A stretch of DNA of 13,000 bases from CAIOZW01 sp049317725 (GTDB lineage: Bacteria; Acidobacteriota; Blastocatellia; RBC074): positions 1 to 13,000 of the forward strand of contig JBMOHS010000113.1 in assembly GCA_049317725.1 (NCBI GenBank). The letters run 5' to 3'. Within the stretch, counting starts at the first letter, position 1; every line of letters begins with the position of its first letter. Below, piece after piece: positions 7,553 to 13,000 of this stretch. The notes under the pieces are model-generated. The model saw only the letters and a list, made by a program, of their open reading frames with translations, was not told the origin of the DNA and made no database searches. The position numbers and the translations under genes are program-made.

Positions 7553-7558
7553 AAGGAG
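7553..7558 (+). promoter_or_regulatory. Shine-Dalgarno site of the ATP-grasp gene
   Basis: AAGGAG lies 7 bases before the ATG at 7566, an ideal spacing that decides the start of the ATP-grasp gene. Confidence 0.75.
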
Positions 7559-7565
7559 CAATCCA

Positions 7566-8537
7566 ATGTTGAAGATCGGTATTTTGGTCGGGATGGAAAA
7601 CACGTTCCCCCCGGCACTGATTGACGCCATCAATGATCGAGGCCTTGGCGTACGCGCGGAGTATATCAAGGTCGGGGGAATCGAGGAAAGGGCTTCCTGC
7701 GAATACCGGTTGATTCTGGACCGCATCTCCCACGAAGTCCCCTTTTACAGAGCGTATCTCAAACATGCCGCACTCAACGGCACCATCATCGTCAACAACC
7801 CGTTCTGGTGGTCAGCTGACGAGAAGTTTTTTGGCTACTCACTCGCCGCCCGGCTTGGGCTGGCCGTCCCGAAGACGATTCTGCTTCCCCAGAAAGAGTA
7901 CAAGTCGGGGGTGACCGATGCCTCCCTCCGCAATCTGGTCTTTCCGCTGCCGTGGGATCAGATTGTCGCCCACATCGGATTGCCCGCCATTCTCAAGCCA
8001 CACGATGGCGGTGGGTGGCGTGATGTCTACCGGGTGGACTCGATGGAGGAGCTTTGGGCGGCCTACGATCAGACCGGAACACAGGCGATGGTCCTCCAAG
8101 AGTTCATCGATTTTACGACCTATGTCCGGTGTTATTGCGTCGCACGCAAGCACGTCCTCGTCATGCCCTATGATCCAAGGCAGCGCTGCTACCTCCCGCG
8201 CGAGTCGTCCAATCTCCCATCCGAGATCGAGAATCGGATTGTTCGCGACACCCTGCTGATCAACGAGGCGCTCGGCTACGACCTCAATACCGTCGAATTC
8301 GCGCTGCGCGATGGGGTGCCCTACGCGATCGACTTCACCAATCCCGCACCAGATGCCGACCGTTGGTCCGTCACTGAGCCCTATTTTGAGTGGATCACGC
8401 GTCACGTGGCCGATATGTTGATCGAGTACGCCCTCCACGGAGTCCCAACGGCGAAGTACCACCGCTGGTCGAAGTGGTTGAATGGCACTGTGGTCACGGA
8501 AAGCGACGCTCCGATGTCGCCTTCCGCTTCGAGCTGA
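7566..8537 (+). CDS. ATP-grasp domain ligase
   Basis: A 323-residue cytoplasmic protein of the ATP-grasp superfamily, which joins a carboxylate (as acyl-phosphate) to an amine or other nucleophile. The N-terminal region (1-100) looks like a pre-ATP-grasp Rossmann-type fold and carries VPFYRAYLKHAALNG and NNPFWWSADEKFFG (77-90), as in RimK/peptide-ligase relatives. Core marks are K144 in AILKPHDGGGWRDV with a glycine-rich flexible loop at 148-150, E179 in LQEFI (adenine-binding hinge), R188 in the YVRCY strand, and the metal site E244, D256 and N259 in VEFALRDGVPYAIDFTNP. All expected catalytic residues seem present. The start is set by AAGGAG 7 bases upstream. The next gene, 186 bases downstream on the same strand, encodes a YbdK-type carboxylate-amine ligase, a pairing known in predicted amidoligase pathways. 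Substrate cannot be read from the sequence. Confidence 0.9.
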   Translation: MLKIGILVGMENTFPPALIDAINDRGLGVRAEYIKVGGIEERASCEYRLILDRISHEVPFYRAYLKHAALNGTIIVNNPFWWSADEKFFGYSLAARLGLAVPKTILLPQKEYKSGVTDASLRNLVFPLPWDQIVAHIGLPAILKPHDGGGWRDVYRVDSMEELWAAYDQTGTQAMVLQEFIDFTTYVRCYCVARKHVLVMPYDPRQRCYLPRESSNLPSEIENRIVRDTLLINEALGYDLNTVEFALRDGVPYAIDFTNPAPDADRWSVTEPYFEWITRHVADMLIEYALHGVPTAKYHRWSKWLNGTVVTESDAPMSPSASS

Positions 8538-8723
8538 GATTGGAAGGGCAGGGGGGGCCATGGTTTCTTCTTGCTCGGGTACTGCAAAAGGCGTACCATC
8601 GCACGCCATTGGTGGCGTCACACTAAGCTCCTTCAGGAGAAGGGCGGCTCCGCAGATCACCTCTGCGCCGGCAGCCTCCACCTCTATTCTTGAAATCACT
8701 GGGGAATCACCGTCGGGGGAGTC
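8538..8723 (+). other. Spacer between the two ligase genes
   Basis: A 186-base gap with no supported gene and no hairpin followed by a T tract. It includes a run of seven G (8551-8557). The only promoter-like pair noticed, TTGCTC (8571-8576) and TACCAT (8594-8599) with 17 bases between, is weak. Read-through from the ATP-grasp gene is possible. Confidence 0.4.
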
Positions 8724-9836
8724 ATGCCATTCGACAACGCGTTTACCATCGGGATTGAAGAAGAGTTTCAGATCATCGATCCGCAGTCCCGGGAGTTGCG
8801 TTCGCGGGTCGATGAGATCTTGGAGGAGGGGCGGAGGCTGTTTGGCGAGCAGGTCAAGCCCGAGATGCACCAATCAATGATCGAGGTCGGGACCGTTGTC
8901 TGCCGCAACATTAAGGAAGCACGGGCGGATGTCATCAAGTTGCGGCGCGGAATCGCCGAACTGGCCCATCGCAAGGGGCTGGTGATTGCCGCGGCCTCGA
9001 CTCATCCCATCTCTCACTGGGCCGATCAGCGGATCACCGAGCATGAGCGCTACCACGCCCTCATCGAGGAGTTGCAGCAGACGGCGCGTGCCCTTCTCAT
9101 CTTCGGGATGCACGTCCATATTGGCTTTGCGGATCGGGAAGCGGCAATCGCCGTCATGAATGCCGCCCGTTACATGCTTCCCCACGTCTACGCACTCTCG
9201 GTCAGCTCGCCCTTCTGGATTGGCCGCAACACCGGGATGAAGAGCTACCGCTACGAGGTCTTCAAGCAGTTTCCCCGAACCGGCATCCCGGAGTACTTCA
9301 ACTCGGCCACCGAATTCGACAACTTTGTCAATCTGCTGGTGCGCACAGGATGTATCGATAACGGCAAGAAGATCTGGTGGGATGTGCGTCCCCATCCTTT
9401 CTTTCCAACCCTCGAGTTTCGCGTCTGTGACATTCCTTCCCGCGTCGACGAGACGATCGCCATTGCCGCTCTCTTTCAAGCGATCACCGCCAAGCTCTAT
9501 AAGCTCTACCGGCAGAACCTCGGCTTCCGGCTCTACCGCCGCGCCTTGATCGAAGAGAATAAGTGGCGAGCTGCCCGCTATGGTCTGGATGGGAAGTTGA
9601 TCGATTTCGGGAAGAAGGCCGAGGTTCCGACCCGGGACCTGATCCTGGAACTGCTCGAGTTCGTCGATGACGTGGTCGATGAGTTGGGAAGCCGCCAGGA
9701 GATCAACTACGTCCACCGGATTTTGGAGGAGGGGACGAGCGCCGATCGGCAGCTCCGGGTCTACCAAGAGTCGGGCGGTGACCTCAAGGCAGTCGTCGAT
9801 CTTCTCACGCGGGAGACCCTCGAGGGGGTGCTCTAA
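8724..9836 (+). CDS. YbdK-type carboxylate-amine ligase (glutamate-cysteine ligase GCS2 family)
   Basis: A 370-residue cytoplasmic enzyme of the GCS2/YbdK family, which uses ATP to couple a carboxylate (glutamate in characterised members) to an amine; E. coli YbdK has weak glutamate-cysteine ligase activity, and the true role of most relatives is unknown. Visible motifs are GIEEEFQ (10-16) with metal-binding glutamates, GMHVHIG (128-134), SPFWIGRNTGMKSYR (162-176), WWDVRPHP (218-225), EFRVCD (231-236) and ENKWRAARYGLDG (278-290), in the order expected and at full length. The ATG at 8724 is favoured because GIEEEFQ normally lies about ten residues from the start; the GGGGGAG upstream is unusually close (2 bases to the ATG). 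The ATP-grasp gene precedes it on the same strand, so the two may make a small peptide or amide product in sequence. No glutathione synthetase gene is seen beside it, which argues against calling this a dedicated glutathione pathway. Confidence 0.93.
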   Translation: MPFDNAFTIGIEEEFQIIDPQSRELRSRVDEILEEGRRLFGEQVKPEMHQSMIEVGTVVCRNIKEARADVIKLRRGIAELAHRKGLVIAAASTHPISHWADQRITEHERYHALIEELQQTARALLIFGMHVHIGFADREAAIAVMNAARYMLPHVYALSVSSPFWIGRNTGMKSYRYEVFKQFPRTGIPEYFNSATEFDNFVNLLVRTGCIDNGKKIWWDVRPHPFFPTLEFRVCDIPSRVDETIAIAALFQAITAKLYKLYRQNLGFRLYRRALIEENKWRAARYGLDGKLIDFGKKAEVPTRDLILELLEFVDDVVDELGSRQEINYVHRILEEGTSADRQLRVYQESGGDLKAVVDLLTRETLEGVL

Positions 9837-10114
9837 TCTTGAGGGGATTGTCAGACCTCCCTGCCTCTAGTCCACTTGCTGGCTGATCGACCGTCCTCCC
9901 GATCCCTGGGCTGATCCTCGGGCTTGCCGGGTCTTTCAAGAAGAGCCTTCCATGCGCATAATCGTCGAGAGGCCCTCACGAGCCGGTGCTTCCCAAGAGG
10001 GCAGGGGGAAGCCGCCAATCGAAGCGCCGACAAGAGGGTCGACGGGAGGAGAGAACGGGTGGGATTGAACGACGCCAGGGTCAGCGGAGAACGAAGGCGA
10101 CCGGAGAGCTTCGC
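9837..10114 (+). other. Intergenic region before the STAND-TPR gene
   Basis: 278 bases with no supported gene. CCCGA (9898-9902) and TCGGG (9918-9922) could pair across a 15-base loop but no T tract follows, so this is not a convincing terminator. A frame open from a GTG at 9986 runs into the next gene, but it would add 43 residues that are almost all R, K, E, G and Q, with no ribosome-binding site; it is more likely untranslated. Confidence 0.4.
10103..10108 (+). promoter_or_regulatory. Shine-Dalgarno site of the STAND-TPR gene
   Basis: GGAGAG is 6 bases before the ATG at 10115. This supports that start over the longer frame from 9986. Confidence 0.6.
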
Positions 10115-13000
10115 ATGAACAAACGATTAACCCACATCTTGGCGGCAGCCGCGATGTGGTCATTCTGTATGCTCCTGATTGGTGGGGTCTTGCCACGCTT
10201 TGGCTTGCAGTTGTTGGGTGAGTTGGGCCGCCCCTTGAACGACTGGTTGCCGCTTCTGCTGGCGGTCTTTCTGATCACGGCCGGAGCGCTGGCCGTCCGG
10301 TTGCGGATGCAGTCGCGCGGCGGATATCGGGAGAGCGGCGAAGGGGATGAATTGCTCCTTGCAGGGCATCGGAGGGGGGAGGACAGGGTTCCGCTCTTGC
10401 GGGTCAACAGTCTGCCCGCCGAAGGGAGCGGAGGCGCTGGAATGGCGCCTGGGCGGGTACCTGCTCCGACAGTCAATCCGGATCTTTCCTTTGATCCCTT
10501 CTCCACAAATGTGGAGGCACCGGGGCAATCGCCTGGTCAGGCAGAGCGGCCAAGGCCGAAGCGAACAACCGTCCAGCTCTCTGTCGGACGCGTTCCGGCC
10601 CAGAATCCAGGTCCGGTCGAGGAGGCTGAAGCGGCGGTGACCGACGGAGAGGGAAGCCGTCGGCGCGGGAAGGAGACTTCCCCAGTTGATGGGCTTGGCG
10701 GGGAAGGCGATCAACTTCACCGGCGGCTCCAGCTTCCCACACTCGCCAGCGACTTCTTCGGCCGGTCCGTTGAACTGGCTGAGTTGGAATCGGCTCGGAC
10801 CTTGAGCCATTTTCGCATTCTTGGATTGCAAGGAGCGGGGGGAATCGGAAAGACCTCGCTGGCGGTCGCTTTTGCCCGGCAAGTGGCCATGGACTATCCC
10901 GATGCGCTCCTCCACCTTGACCTGCGAGGGCAGGGCGACCGACCGCTCTCGGTCGGCGAGGCACAGGGCCAGATCATCCGTGCTTATCGCCCCTTCGCCA
11001 GGTTGCCAGAGCACGAGCAGGAACTGCAACGGCTCTATCAATCGGTTCTGGGGGAGATGCGCGGCATCCTTCTGCTCGACAATGTCACCAGTTCCCAACA
11101 GCTCCAGTCCTTATTGCCCCCGGCCAGTGGCGGAGATCAAGGTGGGCTGAGTCGCTGGTTGACGATCTTCACTGCCCGCCAGCCCATCAGCGTGCCTGGG
11201 CAATCCTTAGTGCACATCGATCCGTTGCCGTCGAATGATGCTCGGCGCTTGCTTCAGACGCTAGCTCCACGCGTTGGAACGGCCGGGGATCGAATCATCG
11301 GCGGTTGTGGGCAGGTCCCGCTGGCGTTGCGGCTGGTTGGCACCTTGATCCAGCGCCATCCGGAGATCTCCGTCGAGACGCTTCCCGCCCGCCTCGCTTC
11401 GCGGCAGACTGGCCCGCTGGTGGGAGGACCGGTCGAGAACGCCCTGCGGCTCTGCCTCGACCTCTTGTCGGAGAATCAGCAAAGGCAATGGCGGGCGTTG
11501 GCGGTCTTCCCCGGTTTCTTTGACTTGACCGCGGCGGCGGCCGTCTGGAAGCTCCACCCAGACTTGGCGGCTGAGGTTCTTGCGCATCTGACACAGCACG
11601 CGCTTGTCGAGCAGGATCAGGCGACGGGGCGTTATCGGCTTCACGATGTGGTCCTGACCTTCCTCGAAGCCCGTCTGGTGGGGGAAGAGCAGCGCGAAGT
11701 GCGCCACCGCTTTGCGGCCCACTATCAGAGTCTGCTTCACGAAGCCGAAGCCCTCTACGAAGAGGCGGGACCACGCTTCCAGGCTGGGATCGAACTGCTC
11801 GATCGCGAGTGGCACAACATTCTTGCTGGCCAAGTTTGGGCGGCGAGCCACGCTTCGCAAGATCGTTCCGCCTGCGAACTCTGCAGCGCCTTCCCGGATG
11901 CTGGAAAGCACCTTCTTCAGTTGCGGCTCAATCCACGCGAACGGATCCGCTGGATTGAAGCGGCGCTCGAAGCGGCGCGCGTGCTCAACCGTCGCAAGGC
12001 GGTCATTCGTCACCTGATCGCACTCGGAGACGCCTACTCGGACCTCTGCGAGTCGCAACACGCGATCGATATCTACCAGCAATCCCTGGACTTGGCCTTG
12101 TCGACTCAGGATCGCCGGGGAGAGGCGCTCGCCCGAATCGGGCTCGGCAACGCCTTCTCCGTGGTCGGCTCCCTCGTTCGTGCCCGCGAGTTCCACGACC
12201 AGTCACTCGAACTGGCCAACCAGTTGAAGGATCCGCGGCTGGAGATGGCGGCGCTCGGCAACCTCGGGGTCTCCCACGCCGCCCGCGGAGAGGTCCAGAC
12301 TGCCCAGCTCCTCTTCGACCAGCAGTATAAGCTGGCCTGTCGGGTGGGAGATCGTCGGCAGGAGGCTCTTGCGCTTGGCGGCATCGGGATGGCCGATCTG
12401 GCCATGGGAAAGATCGATCTGGCGATCGAATTTCTTGAGCGACAGTTGCTGCTGGCAAAGGAGATTGGAGACCGGCACGCACAAGCGATGGCCTTGACCT
12501 ATCTGGGCAAGGCCAGAGGGGAACGCCAGGACTACCGTCGGGGACTGGATGCCCTCGAGGAAGCACTCGGCATCTGCCTCGAGTTGGCCGATCGGCGCGG
12601 GGAGTCTCAGGTGCTGGGGGCACTGGGGACCGCCCATTTCCAACGCCACGAGATCGAGATTGCGCGGCAGTTCTTCGACCGCCAGTTGGCCCTCTCCCGC
12701 GAGATCGGTGATCGCCTTGGGGAGGGGAGGGCCTTGCTTAGCCTCTCAGAGATCGCTCTTGAGACGGGAAACCGGGTCGTCGCCGCCGATTTGGCCCGCC
12801 AAGCCCTGGTGATTACCTCAAGTCACGGCGATGTCCTCGGACAGGGTACTGCCCATTACCGCCTTGCGCTCGCCCACGCCGCCTCCGGCGATCTGCGCAA
12901 AGCCGCTTCGTCCGCCGAGCGTGCCTCTCAACTGTTGCAAGAGATTCAGTTGCCGATGCTGGGAGAGGTCGAGGGCAAGCTGGCGGAGTGGAGTCGCTAG
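10115..13000 (+). CDS. Membrane-anchored STAND/NB-ARC-type NTPase with C-terminal TPR array
   Basis: A 961-residue protein from the ATG at 10115. MNKR precedes a first hydrophobic helix (about 7-27), a short loop, and a second helix (43-62) followed by RLRMQSR; by the positive-inside rule both ends face the cytoplasm. Residues 63-210 are a linker rich in G, P, E and R, likely disordered. The switch NTPase begins with FFGR (214-217) and has Walker A GAGGIGKT (240-247), Walker B GILLLDN with D322, sensor-like TIFTAR (350-355), the GxPLAL motif of the helical domain (GQVPLALRL, 399-407), and an MHD-like LHD at 509-511 in a winged-helix region. Eight TPR units of 40 residues fill 627-946. Proteins of this class hold ADP in the resting state and switch on when the repeats bind a partner; the output domain is usually N-terminal, and here that place is taken by the membrane helices. 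No nuclease, protease, TIR or HTH domain is seen. Function unknown: signalling, envelope assembly or defence are all possible. Confidence 0.9.
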   Translation: MNKRLTHILAAAAMWSFCMLLIGGVLPRFGLQLLGELGRPLNDWLPLLLAVFLITAGALAVRLRMQSRGGYRESGEGDELLLAGHRRGEDRVPLLRVNSLPAEGSGGAGMAPGRVPAPTVNPDLSFDPFSTNVEAPGQSPGQAERPRPKRTTVQLSVGRVPAQNPGPVEEAEAAVTDGEGSRRRGKETSPVDGLGGEGDQLHRRLQLPTLASDFFGRSVELAELESARTLSHFRILGLQGAGGIGKTSLAVAFARQVAMDYPDALLHLDLRGQGDRPLSVGEAQGQIIRAYRPFARLPEHEQELQRLYQSVLGEMRGILLLDNVTSSQQLQSLLPPASGGDQGGLSRWLTIFTARQPISVPGQSLVHIDPLPSNDARRLLQTLAPRVGTAGDRIIGGCGQVPLALRLVGTLIQRHPEISVETLPARLASRQTGPLVGGPVENALRLCLDLLSENQQRQWRALAVFPGFFDLTAAAAVWKLHPDLAAEVLAHLTQHALVEQDQATGRYRLHDVVLTFLEARLVGEEQREVRHRFAAHYQSLLHEAEALYEEAGPRFQAGIELLDREWHNILAGQVWAASHASQDRSACELCSAFPDAGKHLLQLRLNPRERIRWIEAALEAARVLNRRKAVIRHLIALGDAYSDLCESQHAIDIYQQSLDLALSTQDRRGEALARIGLGNAFSVVGSLVRAREFHDQSLELANQLKDPRLEMAALGNLGVSHAARGEVQTAQLLFDQQYKLACRVGDRRQEALALGGIGMADLAMGKIDLAIEFLERQLLLAKEIGDRHAQAMALTYLGKARGERQDYRRGLDALEEALGICLELADRRGESQVLGALGTAHFQRHEIEIARQFFDRQLALSREIGDRLGEGRALLSLSEIALETGNRVVAADLARQALVITSSHGDVLGQGTAHYRLALAHAASGDLRKAASSAERASQLLQEIQLPMLGEVEGKLAEWSR
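11993..12952 (+). repeat. Eight tandem 120-bp units encoding 40-residue TPRs
   Basis: Residues 627-946 of the STAND protein divide without gaps into eight units of exactly 40 residues, starting at 627, 667, 707, 747, 787, 827, 867 and 907. Most end in a G-D or A-D pair and begin with R (for example EIGD/RHAQ and ELAD/RRGE). Within a unit the pattern is a helix with LG at positions 11-12, a G/E near 19-20, and a second helix ending with L-x-L-A. The 40-residue period is that of LGN/Pins-type TPRs, not the classical 34. The units are diverged at DNA level, so this is a protein-level repeat and not a recent duplication. Confidence 0.88.

Noticed and set aside
7317..7565. Sigma-54 promoter for the operons near the regulator
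   Set aside because: Several GG-containing stretches were examined on both strands but none had GC at the required ten-base distance with the usual flanking bases.
7332..7766. Minus-strand open frame covering the divergent gap and the start of the ATP-grasp gene
   Set aside because: It overlaps a well-supported gene start, has no recognisable domain and would sit inside the probable promoter region.
8551..8557. Runs of seven G (8551-8557) and seven C (7390-7396) as phase-variation switches
   Set aside because: Both are intergenic, short, and not placed between promoter boxes that I can identify; ordinary for GC-rich DNA.
9838..9935. Hairpin-like GC-rich stretches after the YbdK-type gene as an intrinsic terminator
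   Set aside because: Only 5-bp pairings could be found and no run of T follows; support is too thin.
10115..13000. Calling the STAND-TPR protein a known anti-phage (Avs-type) system
   Set aside because: Avs proteins are generally larger with a recognisable N-terminal effector; here there are only membrane helices, and no other defence gene is in view.

Overview
The window is GC-rich, densely coded chromosomal DNA (roughly 60% GC by eye), with eight protein genes and no RNA genes, insertion sequences or CRISPR arrays that I can see. The organism is probably a Gram-negative-type bacterium. It has a sigma-54-dependent response regulator, a membrane histidine kinase with a large extracytoplasmic domain, and a secreted LolA-like envelope protein. 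The mix of LolA-like protein, PrsK/PrsR-like two-component pair and NB-ARC/TPR protein would fit Acidobacteriota (Blastocatellia-like), but that is an impression from gene style and no marker gene settles it.

Layout. (1) 1-929, minus strand: a sugar phosphate isomerase/epimerase-like TIM barrel, cut by the window edge. (2) 930-1275: a divergent intergenic region. (3) 1276-2928, plus strand: folD (one-carbon folate metabolism) followed by coaE (last step of CoA synthesis), a short housekeeping pair. (4) 7304 down to 2920, minus strand: a three-gene operon encoding a LolA-like exported protein, a membrane histidine kinase and a sigma-54-type response regulator. The regulator and coaE converge and overlap by 9 bp. 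(5) 7566-9836, plus strand: an ATP-grasp ligase followed by a YbdK-type (GCS2 family) carboxylate-amine ligase. (6) 10115-13000, plus strand: a 961-residue protein with two N-terminal membrane helices, a long low-complexity linker, a STAND/NB-ARC-type NTPase and eight tandem 40-residue TPR units. Its stop codon is the last codon of the window.

How the genes may work together. The kinase/regulator pair reads as one signalling module, with the LolA-like protein as a possible envelope partner or lipid/lipoprotein handler. The two ligases probably act one after the other to build a peptide-like or amide-linked product whose identity cannot be read from the sequence. The membrane-anchored STAND-TPR protein is the most unusual architecture here: it looks like a ligand- or partner-sensing switch tethered to the inner face of the membrane. 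No linkage between these three groups can be shown beyond proximity.
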